NCBI RefSeq assembly: GCF_019740335.1
Contig: NZ_JAHXZS010000009.1
Coordinates: 24,550 to 88,549 of the forward strand
DNA from: Alteraquisediminimonas sediminicola
GTDB lineage: Bacteria > Pseudomonadota > Alphaproteobacteria > Sphingomonadales > Sphingomonadaceae
DNA: 64,000 bases
Direction of reading: 5' to 3'
Of the stretch, positions 1-7,856 are shown in pieces. Positions within the stretch are counted from its first letter, which is position 1. Each line of letters opens with the position of its first letter. Under the pieces are notes generated by a model, which saw only the letters and a program-made list of their open reading frames with translations, was not told the DNA's origin and did not search any database. Both the position numbers and the translations under genes were made by a program.

Positions 1-183
1 TCGTTTGGGCGTGAAATGCACACCCCGCGCGCGCATGCCTTGCTCGCGGATATTGCCGCGCGCATGGGCAAGGGCGAACTGAAAATGCCGATCGAACGGG
101 TGTTCCCGCTGTCGCAGGCGCGCGAGGCGCATGAATTTGTCGCCAATGGCCATCCTTTTGGCCGGGTGTTGATGCGCCCCTGA
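1..183 (+). CDS. C-terminal part of MDR-family (quinone/zinc-type) oxidoreductase, truncated by window edge
   Basis: Only the last 60 codons are inside the window. The translation ends with a segment containing PIERVFPLSQAREAH and then GRVLMRP before TGA. This is the usual end of medium-chain dehydrogenase/reductase proteins of the quinone-oxidoreductase type, where an 'F.L....AH' helix is followed by a 'GK(R)VL' strand. It lies 50 bases ahead of the GMC oxidoreductase on the same strand, so it probably belongs to the same transcript. Substrate and cofactor motifs lie outside the window. Confidence 0.7.
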   Translation, partial: SFGREMHTPRAHALLADIAARMGKGELKMPIERVFPLSQAREAHEFVANGHPFGRVLMRP

Positions 184-233
184 CGTCCCATTTTTCATTG
201 TTGCGGGCCGGATCGGTCCAAGGAGCGGTTCTA

Positions 234-1856
234 GTGGATAGCGAATTCGATTATATCATCGTGGGGGCAGGTTCATCCGGTTGCGTGCTGGCTAATCGCC
301 TGTCCGCCAATCCCAAGCATCGCGTGGCGCTGCTGGAAGCCGGGGGCAATGACGATAGCATCCTTATCCATATGCCCAAGGGCATCGGGAAATTGGTCAT
401 CAACCCCAAATATACATGGCATTTCGGCGTGGATCAGCCGCGCATCGCGGGCGATCCGGCCAGCGAAATCTGGCTGCGCGGCAAGGGGCTGGGTGGATCG
501 TCGTCGATCAACGGCATGATCTATGTGCGCGGCCAGCCAGAAGATTATGACGATTGGCAGGCACGCGGCGCCACCGGCTGGGGCTGGGCCGAGATGAAGC
601 AGGCGTTCCGCGCGATTGAAGATCATGAACTGGGCGATGATGGCGTGCGCGGCAGCGGCGGGCCGGTCCATGTCAATACCGGCACGTTCCGTTACCCCTT
701 GGCCGAAGCGATGATCGAAGCGGGCGTGGAAATGGGACTTGAACGCCGCGAGGATCTCAATCGCGAAGATCAAGAGGGCGTCGGCTATTATAACCACAAC
801 ATCAAAAACGGTCGACGCGTAAGTTCGGCGGTTGCGTTCCTGCGGCCTGCGGCCAATCGTCCGAACCTCAAAGTGTTCACCAATACATTGGTCGACAAGG
901 TGTTGTTCGAGGGCAAGCGCGTGGTCGGCGTGGCGGCGCGGATCAATGGCGCACCGGTCAATCTGCGCTGCAAGGGCGAAGTCATCCTGTCCGCCGGGGC
1001 GATGATGTCGCCGGTGATCCTCCAGCGTTCCGGCATTGGCGATGCGTCGCATTTGCGCGGGCTGGGGATTGATGTCGTCGTCGATAGCCCGGATGTCGGC
1101 GCACGGATGCGGGAGCATCTCGGCTTTTCCATGCCCTATCGCTTGAAGGGCGAGAAGGGCATCAATCATCGCTTCCACGGGCTTGGGCTGGTGCGTAGCG
1201 TGTTGGAATATTATCTGTTGCATAAAGGTCCGATGGCGACGGGTCCGTTCGAGGTCGGGGGCTTTGTGAAGTCCGAACCACAGGTCGACCGCCCGGATTT
1301 GCAGCTCTATCTCAGCGCATTCACCTTTGCGCGGGGCGATGATAATTTCCCGGTGCCGTTGGCGGATGTCGAGCGGGAGCCGGGCATGACAATCTATGGC
1401 CAGTTGCTGCGCCTGACCAGCGAGGGCGAGGTCCAGATCAAATCGGCAGATATGGATGCGCTGCCCAAGGTGACGCCGAACTGGCTGTCGACGCCCGAAG
1501 ATCAGCATGCGGCGGTGGCGATGGTGCGTTATATGCGGCGCTATATGTCGATGCCCGCGATTGCGGGTTTCTGCGGCGAGGAAATCCTGCCGGGGCCAAA
1601 GGTGCAAAGCGATGAAGAAATCCTCGACATCGTGCGGCGCTTGTCCTTGTGCGGCACCCATGCGGTCGCAAGCTGCCGGATGGGTGGCGATGACAAGGCG
1701 GTCGTCGATGCGCGGGCGCGGGTGAAGGGTGTCACCGGGCTGCGCGTGGTCGATTGCTCGATCATGCCAAGCCCGGTTTCCGGCAATACCAATGCCCCCG
1801 CGATGGCCGTGGGTTGGCGCGCGGCGGATCTGATCATCGAAGATCAGCGGGCATAA
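234..1856 (+). CDS. GMC-family FAD-dependent alcohol/choline dehydrogenase-like oxidoreductase
   Basis: A 540-residue flavoprotein of the glucose-methanol-choline family, expected to oxidise a primary or secondary alcohol with bound FAD. The N-terminus has the ADP-binding motif GAGSSG and ends its Rossmann strand with LLEAGG. The GMC signature GKGLGGSSSINGM follows. Near the C-terminus CGTHAVASCRMG carries the catalytic-histidine region, and GNTNAP carries the second active-site residue. I chose GTG at 234 because AGGAGCGG at 221-228 precedes it at good spacing and the protein then begins directly at the FAD fold; a TTG at 198 would add 12 residues. It heads a run of codirectional catabolic genes. 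The substrate is unknown. Confidence 0.9.
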   Translation: MDSEFDYIIVGAGSSGCVLANRLSANPKHRVALLEAGGNDDSILIHMPKGIGKLVINPKYTWHFGVDQPRIAGDPASEIWLRGKGLGGSSSINGMIYVRGQPEDYDDWQARGATGWGWAEMKQAFRAIEDHELGDDGVRGSGGPVHVNTGTFRYPLAEAMIEAGVEMGLERREDLNREDQEGVGYYNHNIKNGRRVSSAVAFLRPAANRPNLKVFTNTLVDKVLFEGKRVVGVAARINGAPVNLRCKGEVILSAGAMMSPVILQRSGIGDASHLRGLGIDVVVDSPDVGARMREHLGFSMPYRLKGEKGINHRFHGLGLVRSVLEYYLLHKGPMATGPFEVGGFVKSEPQVDRPDLQLYLSAFTFARGDDNFPVPLADVEREPGMTIYGQLLRLTSEGEVQIKSADMDALPKVTPNWLSTPEDQHAAVAMVRYMRRYMSMPAIAGFCGEEILPGPKVQSDEEILDIVRRLSLCGTHAVASCRMGGDDKAVVDARARVKGVTGLRVVDCSIMPSPVSGNTNAPAMAVGWRAADLIIEDQRA

Positions 1857-1886
1857 TTTGGATGAACGGCGGCGCAAACTTCACCT

Positions 1887-1920
1887 TATGAACGAACTGG
1901 GCGCCGCCGGTTCGTTCATA
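1887..1920. repeat. Perfect 11-bp inverted repeat, operator-like
   Basis: TATGAACGAAC at 1887-1897 and its exact reverse complement at 1910-1920 are separated by 12 bases. Each arm contains two GAAC steps (GAACGAAC). The repeat lies between the GMC gene stop and the VOC start. There is no T-run after it, so a regulator site or an mRNA hairpin is more likely than a terminator. Confidence 0.5.
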
Positions 1921-2029
1921 CTGTCCAATGCGCCAGCTAGGCGGGTGATGAGCGCGCCTGCATGTTGCATCGAAAGCGCCCGTTCAAGGACGCGAAAAAC
2001 GCGCGTGATATGAGGTGGAGAAGGGTTGC

Positions 2030-2497
2030 ATGATCGATTTTCAGAAGATTTATCATACCGGCATCGTTGTCGATGATGTTGCCACGGCCCAGCGCGAGCT
2101 TGGCGAAACGCTCAACCTTGAATGGACGCCGCTCAGGATATTCGATCCCTTGCCGTTCTGGACGCCGGAAACGGGTCTTCAGTCGATCCGGGTCGAGGCC
2201 GTTTATTCCCGCCAAGGGCCACACCATCTGGAAATCGTGAAGGGGCCGAAGGGCGGTTTTTACGATCCTGCGAATTTCCCCGATGGCCGTCATATCGGCG
2301 TGTGGGTTGATGATTTGCAGGCTGAAATTGAACGGTTGATCGCGGCGGGCTGGAAGGTGCTGGCTGCCGGTGGCGCGCCCGAAGATGGCTATGGCGTATT
2401 GGCCTATCTGCGCCCACCCACGGCAGGGCTGGTGGTTGAACTGGTATCGGTGGCACTGCGCCCGGCGATTGACGAATGGCTGGCGGCGACCGAATAA
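2030..2497 (+). CDS. VOC-family (glyoxalase/bleomycin-resistance fold) protein
   Basis: A 155-residue single VOC protein of the kind that acts as a metal-dependent isomerase, epimerase or lyase. The first strand, IYHTGIVVDD, carries the His expected as metal ligand. PHHLEIVKGP and GLVVELVS supply further strands with His/Glu ligand positions. ATG at 2030 is preferred because GGAG at 2017-2020 is well placed; a GTG at 2015 would start inside that ribosome site. The stop overlaps the next start (TAATG), indicating translational coupling with the SMP-30 gene. The family is clear but the reaction is not. Confidence 0.8.
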   Translation: MIDFQKIYHTGIVVDDVATAQRELGETLNLEWTPLRIFDPLPFWTPETGLQSIRVEAVYSRQGPHHLEIVKGPKGGFYDPANFPDGRHIGVWVDDLQAEIERLIAAGWKVLAAGGAPEDGYGVLAYLRPPTAGLVVELVSVALRPAIDEWLAATE

Positions 2498-3399
2498 TGG
2501 TGAACCCAGCAGCACAGCAGGTGATCGAGATCACACCCGAATTGATCGCATCCGCCGGGCATTTTGCCGAGGGGCCGCGCGTCAGCGATGATGGGACCGT
2601 CTGGTTCAGCGATCTGCTGAACGCCGCTTATTATCGCCAGCGTCCCGGCCATGCGGTTGAAAAAATCGTGGCCGACCGTCAATGGATCGGCGGCGCGACA
2701 TTCGATGAGGATGGGTCGCTGATTTGCGGCGGGCGTGGCGGGTTGGTCAAGATCGACCTTGCGACCGGCCAGCAGACGGATTTGCTGACGGAGATCGGCG
2801 GAGAACCGATCATCGCGATCAATGATGTCGAAGCGGACCGTCATGGCGGGCTGTTTGGCGGGACGATTGATTTTATCTCCATTCTTGAAAAGGGTGAAGC
2901 CCCGCAACCGGGCAAGTTGTTTTACCTTTCCAACGCCGGCGAAGTCCGCGTGTTGCGCGATGATGTGCTGGCCTCCAATGGTATCGCCTTCAGCCCGGAT
3001 GGATGTTTCCTCTATCATTCGGAAACATCGCGCGGGGTGTGGCGCTATGCGCTTGATGCGGATGGCATGCCGACTATGCCGGGCGAATTGCTGATCGAAC
3101 TGCCGGACAGCGATGGGCTGGTGGTCGATAGCGCCGGGGCGATTTGGGTGGTGCGTTGGGACGCGTCGTTATTGTGTCGCTATCTCCCCGATGGCACGCT
3201 GGATCGGACCTTGACCTTGGGCTTTCCGCATCTTGTCAGCCTTGCCTTTGGCGGGCCTGATCTGCATGATCTGTACATATCCACGGGTGGCAATGCCGCC
3301 GATCAGGAACGCGGCGGGGTGGTGAAATTCCGCATCGAGGTGCCGGGCCAGCGCGATTTTAAGACGCGCTTTTCCGGGCTTGGTGGTAAAACATTATGA
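2497..3399 (+). CDS. SMP-30/gluconolactonase/LRE-family protein
   Basis: A 300-residue beta-propeller of the SMP-30 family, usually a metal-dependent lactonase. The three metal-ligand positions of the family can be assigned: Glu25 in FAEGP, Asn161 in SNGIAFSPDG and Asp206 in SDGLVVD. The start is the ATG at 2497 that shares its A with the TAA of the preceding gene. The 3' end overlaps the crotonase start by four bases (ATGA). The position suggests hydrolysis of a lactone formed from the product of the upstream alcohol dehydrogenase, but this is inference. Confidence 0.85.
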   Translation: MVNPAAQQVIEITPELIASAGHFAEGPRVSDDGTVWFSDLLNAAYYRQRPGHAVEKIVADRQWIGGATFDEDGSLICGGRGGLVKIDLATGQQTDLLTEIGGEPIIAINDVEADRHGGLFGGTIDFISILEKGEAPQPGKLFYLSNAGEVRVLRDDVLASNGIAFSPDGCFLYHSETSRGVWRYALDADGMPTMPGELLIELPDSDGLVVDSAGAIWVVRWDASLLCRYLPDGTLDRTLTLGFPHLVSLAFGGPDLHDLYISTGGNAADQERGGVVKFRIEVPGQRDFKTRFSGLGGKTL

Positions 3400-4211
3400 C
3401 TAGCGCCGCGACGAGTTTTATCCAGATCGAACCGGCGGGCGATGGCATTCAGATCATCCGGCTGAACCGGCCTGATGCGCGCAATGCGTTGACCCTTGAT
3501 ATGATCCGCGAATTGCGGGCGGCGCTCGCCACATTGGAGGCTGATCCCGATTGCCGGGTGGTGATATTGGCAGGCGAGGGGCGGGCCTTTTGCGCGGGGC
3601 TGGATCTCAAACAGGTGATCTTGGGCGATGATGCGCCCAAGGGACCGATTGAAAATATGGCGTTGCAGGAATTGTTCGCCGGGACGATGCAGATCATCAA
3701 CCGCCTGCGCCAGCCGGTGATCGCCGCCGTGCAGGGCGCAGCGGCAGGCGCGGGCTTTGGCATTGCCTTGGCCGCCGATATTCGCATTGCCGGGCCATCT
3801 GCCAATTTCATGATCGGCGCGGTGCGGATCGGATTGAGTGCGGGCGAATGCGGGATCAGTTTTCATTTGCCCCGGTTGATCGGTGCAGGTCGCGCGTTCG
3901 AGATCATGCTGACGGGTCGCCCGGTGCTGGCGGAGGAGGCGCTGTCATTCGGGCTGGTGAGCCGCATCGCCGCCAGCGATGACGAGGTGTTGGCGGAAGC
4001 CTTGGCCACCGCCCGGATGATCGCGGCCAACAGCCCTTATGCGGTCAAGCATACCAAGCAGGTGATGTGGGCTAATCTCGACGCCCCCAATCTGGAAAGC
4101 GCGATTGAGCTGGAAAATCATGTCCAGACGCTCGCGCTGTTGACCGATGATTTTGCGGAGGCGTGCAGCGCCTTTATCGCAAAACGCCCGCCCGTTTTCC
4201 GGGGGCGTTGA
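3396..4211 (+). CDS. Enoyl-CoA hydratase/isomerase (crotonase) family protein
   Basis: A 271-residue crotonase-fold protein. The CoA and oxyanion-hole segments are present: GRAFCAGLDL near residue 65 and VQGAAAGAGFGIALAAD near residue 110. The glutamate normally found in the GGGxELA segment is Gly here. The second canonical glutamate (PEIxLG) is also not recognisable, and the corresponding segment reads IGLSAGECGISFHLPR. Hydratase activity is therefore not assured; an isomerase, hydrolase or C-C lyase role is equally possible. The start overlaps the SMP-30 stop. Confidence 0.85.
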   Translation: MTSAATSFIQIEPAGDGIQIIRLNRPDARNALTLDMIRELRAALATLEADPDCRVVILAGEGRAFCAGLDLKQVILGDDAPKGPIENMALQELFAGTMQIINRLRQPVIAAVQGAAAGAGFGIALAADIRIAGPSANFMIGAVRIGLSAGECGISFHLPRLIGAGRAFEIMLTGRPVLAEEALSFGLVSRIAASDDEVLAEALATARMIAANSPYAVKHTKQVMWANLDAPNLESAIELENHVQTLALLTDDFAEACSAFIAKRPPVFRGR

Positions 4212-4263
4212 ATTTATCACGAGTTTTCATGTTGTTGAAAATTTTTAAAAAGGAGAGTGCATC

Positions 4264-4956
4264 ATGGCTAATATCGCAATTACTGGCGCCGGACGCGGCA
4301 TCGGCTTGGAACTCGTGCGGCAATATGCGGCCAATGGCGACCGGGTGTTCGCTTTGTGCCGCGATCCAGCCGGTGCCGCCGCGCTGAATACGCTGGCTGC
4401 CGCATCGGGCGGCAAGGTCACGGTCCATCAGATGGATGTGGGCAGCGATGATTCCGTCAAGGCGGGCGCAGCGTCGACCGGCAATGACAAGATCGATGTG
4501 TTGTTGAACGTCGCTGGCGTCACCGGCCCGACCGAGGCTGAACTCGAACTCGGCTCCTCCGATTGGGCGGCATGGAATGATGCGATCAACATCATGACCA
4601 TGGGTCCGCTGCGCGCATTGCAGGCGTTTCTTCCGCGCATGGAAGCCGGTGCCAAGGTCATCAACTTCAGCAGCCAATTGGCGGCATCGACCTGGCCTTA
4701 TGGCGGCTATTATGCCTATGTCGCGGCAAAAGCGGGCCTGAACCGCGTGATGCGTTCGGTAGCGATTGATCTCAAGGATCGTGGCATCATCATCGGCCTC
4801 GTGCATCCGGGCTGGGTGCAGACCGACATGGGCGGCGCTGGCGCCGATATCACCACCGAAGAAAGCGCCACCGGCATTCGCAAGGTGACTGCCGATTGGA
4901 CGCTGGATCGCAGCGGTGATTTCCTGAAGTGGAATGGCGAAACCCACGCTTGGTAA
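4264..4956 (+). CDS. Short-chain dehydrogenase/reductase (SDR)
   Basis: A 230-residue classical SDR, NAD(P)-dependent alcohol/ketone oxidoreductase. The cofactor motif TGAGRGIG is at residues 7-14, and the catalytic Ser and YxxxK appear as NFSSQLA and YVAAK. VHPGWVQTDMGG is the usual post-catalytic segment. It is slightly short for the family. AGGAG lies before the ATG at 4264, after a 52-base gap from the crotonase. It is the last gene of this operon, just before a strong terminator. The substrate is unknown. Confidence 0.88.
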   Translation: MANIAITGAGRGIGLELVRQYAANGDRVFALCRDPAGAAALNTLAAASGGKVTVHQMDVGSDDSVKAGAASTGNDKIDVLLNVAGVTGPTEAELELGSSDWAAWNDAINIMTMGPLRALQAFLPRMEAGAKVINFSSQLAASTWPYGGYYAYVAAKAGLNRVMRSVAIDLKDRGIIIGLVHPGWVQTDMGGAGADITTEESATGIRKVTADWTLDRSGDFLKWNGETHAW

Positions 4957-4980
4957 TTGCCAAGGTTGAAAAATGAATAA

Positions 4981-5014
4981 AAGGCGCGGCAGGATCAACC
5001 TGTCGCGCCTTTTT
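4981..5014. terminator. Bidirectional intrinsic terminator
   Basis: A 13-bp stem (AAGGCGCGGCAGG / CCTGTCGCGCCTT, one G-U pair) with a five-base loop is followed by TTTTT on the plus strand and, on the minus strand, by a run from the upstream A-rich tract. It separates two convergent operons. Confidence 0.9.
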
Positions 5015-5074
5015 ATTTACCAGTTAAAAATATGCCCCGATCAGCGATGAAGGCCGGTCGGGGCTATATTTCTA

Positions 5075-5944
5075 TCAACGCGTGGGCGTTGGTTCCGGCG
5101 TGGAATAATCATAGAAGCCGCGCCCGGATTTGCGACCGAACCAGCCTGCTTCGACATATTTGAGCAGGATCGGGGCCGGACGATATTTGGGATCGCCGGT
5201 GTCATCCTGAAACACTTTCAGCACGTTCAACAGCGTATCAAGGCCGATCATATCCGCCAGCGTCAGCGGACCCATCGGGTGGCCGAGGCCGAGCTTGATG
5301 CCCTTGTCGATGTCCGGGATCGAGGCAAGGCCTTCGCCAACAGCGAAAAAGGCTTCATTGAGCAGTGGCAACAGGATGCGGTTGACGACAAAGCCCGGTG
5401 AATCCTGTGCGACGATGGTGTCCTTGCCGATCAGCGCGCCGAATTTCTGGGCGAGAGTCGCGGTCTTGTCGCTGGTGGCGATGCCCCGGATGATTTCTAG
5501 CAACGGCATCAGCGGTACCGGGTTGAAGAAGTGCAGGCCGATGAAACGGCTCGGATCGGAGGATGCCTGTGCCAGACGGGTGATCGAGATCGACGAGGTG
5601 TTGGACGCGAGGATCGCATCGGGGCCAAGCACCTTGCCGACTTCGGCGAAGATCAGCCGCTTGATATCTTCACGTTCGGTCGCGGCTTCGATCACGAGTT
5701 CAGCGTCAGTCATCGCTTCATAGCCTGCGACCGGGATCAAATTGGCCAAGGCCGCATCGGCTGCGTCCTTCGTCATTTTGTCCTTTTCGACCAGACGCGA
5801 GAGTTGCTTGGCAATGCCAGCCTTACCCTTTTCCGCCAGTTCGAGCGACAGGTCGGACAGATAGACCTGAAGTCCGGCCAAGGCCGATACCTGCGCAATG
5901 CCTGCGCCCATCTGGCCAGCACCGATAACTGCAATCTTCTTCAT
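5075..5944 (-). CDS. 3-hydroxyacyl-CoA dehydrogenase (NAD-binding, single-domain form)
   Basis: A 289-residue enzyme oxidising L-3-hydroxyacyl-CoA to 3-ketoacyl-CoA. It starts MKKIAVIGAGQMGAG, the NAD-binding GxGxxG motif. GLHFFNPVPLMPLLEII contains the catalytic His of the family, and FVVNRILLPLLNEA with the GLGHPMGPLTLAD region is the C-terminal helical domain. Length matches the short monofunctional family (about 280-290). ATG at 5944 is chosen over an upstream in-frame start because it begins exactly at the Rossmann strand, with AAGGG ahead. It is the last gene of a minus-strand operon with RHO-1. Confidence 0.93.
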   Translation of the reverse strand: MKKIAVIGAGQMGAGIAQVSALAGLQVYLSDLSLELAEKGKAGIAKQLSRLVEKDKMTKDAADAALANLIPVAGYEAMTDAELVIEAATEREDIKRLIFAEVGKVLGPDAILASNTSSISITRLAQASSDPSRFIGLHFFNPVPLMPLLEIIRGIATSDKTATLAQKFGALIGKDTIVAQDSPGFVVNRILLPLLNEAFFAVGEGLASIPDIDKGIKLGLGHPMGPLTLADMIGLDTLLNVLKVFQDDTGDPKYRPAPILLKYVEAGWFGRKSGRGFYDYSTPEPTPTR

Positions 5945-5979
5945 GAATGAACCCTTGATGTTACGTTTTAGCGTGGAAG

Positions 5980-6014
5980 TGATCGATGGAGCGTCTTTGG
6001 CACTCCATCGATCA
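5980..6014. repeat. 12-bp inverted repeat / intercistronic hairpin
   Basis: TGATCGATGGAG at 5980-5991 is repeated as its exact reverse complement at 6003-6014, with an 11-base loop. It lies between the SnoaL gene and the hydroxyacyl-CoA dehydrogenase gene on the minus transcript. No U-run follows, so it may be an mRNA-stability or partial-attenuation hairpin. Confidence 0.55.
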
Positions 6015-6024
6015 GCTTTCAACC

Positions 6025-6459
6025 TTACTGATGCAGGACGTGATAAATGCGCTTGGTGAACAGCCATTTCCCATCGATCTTGGCCAGTTCATCATCATAT
6101 TGGCCGCGCACCTTGATTTCCGTGTCGGTGCCGGGAACGGTAAATATCTCCGAGGTATAGACGCGTGCCTTGGCTTTATCGCCATCGACTTCGATCGCCC
6201 CGGGCGTGGCGATGTAGATCATCGACGGCTTATTGGGGTCGCCCTTGCCAAAGGCCTCCAACGACGCGAGCCAGCCTTTGACGATGGCATCGCGGCCAGT
6301 GAAGGCTTCCAGCCCTACAAATTCTGGCAGCGACCAGAAACTGTCTTCCGCCCAGACGCCGCTCCATGCGGCCTCATCCGAACGCATCACGGCATCTGCA
6401 TATATTTCAATCAGTTCGCGGATTTCGACGCGATCCTGCAACGGGCCTGTATATGCCAT
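6025..6459 (-). CDS. SnoaL-like/NTF2-fold protein
   Basis: A 144-residue protein of the SnoaL_4 type, a small cone-shaped NTF2 fold used by dehydratases, isomerases and cyclases and also the fold of Rieske oxygenase beta subunits. Family features are the N-terminal RVEIRELIEIYADAV helix, the SDEAAWSGVWAEDSFW strand region, and a C-terminal IDGKWLFTKRIYH strand. It is clearly paralogous to the 137-residue protein at 15963-16376. It starts 12 bases after the RHO-1 stop, so the two are probably co-translated. Whether it is an enzyme or a partner of RHO-1 is open. Confidence 0.85.
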   Translation of the reverse strand: MAYTGPLQDRVEIRELIEIYADAVMRSDEAAWSGVWAEDSFWSLPEFVGLEAFTGRDAIVKGWLASLEAFGKGDPNKPSMIYIATPGAIEVDGDKAKARVYTSEIFTVPGTDTEIKVRGQYDDELAKIDGKWLFTKRIYHVLHQ

Positions 6460-6471
6460 ATTCTTATCCTC

Positions 6472-7812
6472 TTATCGGCGACCTTCGAGATAGTCGTTCA
6501 GCACTTCATGGAAAAAGCGCACGCGGGTTTCCTGCGCGGGCAAATAGGCATCGGTATAGCCGCGCGAATGCATGCCCGCCTGCATATCGGCGGCCAGCAT
6601 CATATCCTGGAAGACGATCTGCCCTTCCAGTTCCGGCACACCCTTGCCACCGTCAAAATCGCGATGTTCGCAGGTTTCGACTTCTGCCAATGGCTTGCGC
6701 CCGGCCATGATCGATTCCACCTCGGTCTGCCCTTCGACCGGGAAGGCCATGCACCACAGATCGAAATAGCATTTTTCGGGATCTTCCGCGTCCGGTTCCG
6801 ACCTAAAGAAGATGAGATTATCCGGCAGGTACGAGATCGTCACATTGGGGAAGAAGACCGTGTGCGGGCTGTCGGTCAGCTCTTCGTCGTTCATATGCTC
6901 ATAATGCTTGTAGCCGCGCTCTTTCCACAGGCGCTTTTTCGCGGCCTTGAGGTCGAGCCAGCCCTGCATCGCCTTTTCTTCATAGCTCGCATAGCTTTCG
7001 GGATCGATATCCCATTGGCGTAGTACGAAATCATAGGGATGGGGGATGTGTGCAGGCAGGCGATCCGACAAGGACGGGCGCATCGGCTGCACCGTGCGGC
7101 CATGGCCACCGGGGAACATTTCATGCCGCGCCGTATCGACATCCTGATCGATCCAAGGCGGCACCTGCGGATGGGCGGTGCGGGTGTGGTAGGACTCACT
7201 GAAATTATCGGTGACGAATTTCCAATTGGCATCGACCTTGATCCGATACCATGCGACCCGCACCGCTGTATCCATTGGATAGTTCTTGTAAATTTCCGGC
7301 ATCGGATCGAGATATTCAAGTAATGACGGTGCGTTCTTGTCCATCGTGTACCAGACGAAACCACCCCAGATTTCGCAGCGCAATTCATTGAGCTTGAGCT
7401 TGCCGCAGGGGTTGCCCTGCGGGAAATCTTCCGGGTCCTGCGCGTCGTTCAACACGCCATCCTTGCCCCAGCGCCAGCCATGATAAGGGCAATGGAAGCC
7501 GTTGCTCGACGATGTTTCATGCACCAGCCGCATGCCGCGATGGCGACAGCTATTATAGAATGCGCGAACCGAACCGTCGTCCTGACGCGCGCAAATGACC
7601 GATTCCTTGAGGAAATTATGGACGAGATAATCGCCCGCTTCCGGGATTTCTGCGGTGCGACCGGCGACATGCCAGATCCGCGTCCACATATGATCCCATT
7701 CCTTCTGGGCGAATTCCTTCGAGAAATAGCGATCCCCGGTGAGCGGATCGCCACGTAAATTCGATGCATCGCGCCCGTCCATCGTTAACGGGTGTTTCGG
7801 AATCTCGGTCAT
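6472..7812 (-). CDS. Rieske non-heme iron oxygenase, alpha subunit (RHO-1)
   Basis: A 446-residue oxygenase component that uses O2 and electrons from a ferredoxin to hydroxylate or O-demethylate a substrate. The Rieske [2Fe-2S] ligands are Cys89-x-His91 and Cys108-x2-His111 (CRH and CPYH). The mononuclear-iron site is in DNFSESYHTRTAH, with His209 and His214 as ligands and Glu206 at the electron-bridging position. The third ligand is probably an Asp in FQDMMLAADM. The start is ATG at 7812, preceded by AGGAG; an ATG 7 codons upstream is less well placed. It resembles RHO-6 and RHO-7. No canonical beta subunit follows, but a SnoaL gene does. Confidence 0.93.
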   Translation of the reverse strand: MTEIPKHPLTMDGRDASNLRGDPLTGDRYFSKEFAQKEWDHMWTRIWHVAGRTAEIPEAGDYLVHNFLKESVICARQDDGSVRAFYNSCRHRGMRLVHETSSSNGFHCPYHGWRWGKDGVLNDAQDPEDFPQGNPCGKLKLNELRCEIWGGFVWYTMDKNAPSLLEYLDPMPEIYKNYPMDTAVRVAWYRIKVDANWKFVTDNFSESYHTRTAHPQVPPWIDQDVDTARHEMFPGGHGRTVQPMRPSLSDRLPAHIPHPYDFVLRQWDIDPESYASYEEKAMQGWLDLKAAKKRLWKERGYKHYEHMNDEELTDSPHTVFFPNVTISYLPDNLIFFRSEPDAEDPEKCYFDLWCMAFPVEGQTEVESIMAGRKPLAEVETCEHRDFDGGKGVPELEGQIVFQDMMLAADMQAGMHSRGYTDAYLPAQETRVRFFHEVLNDYLEGRR

Positions 7813-7856
7813 TTGCGCTACTCCTATAATCAATTATTATGTTGTTATTGATCGTA

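Noticed and set aside
273..1877. A 534-residue open frame antisense to the GMC oxidoreductase
   Set aside because: Rich in His, Arg and Pro with no domain signature. It mirrors the codon pattern of the sense gene, as expected in GC-rich DNA.
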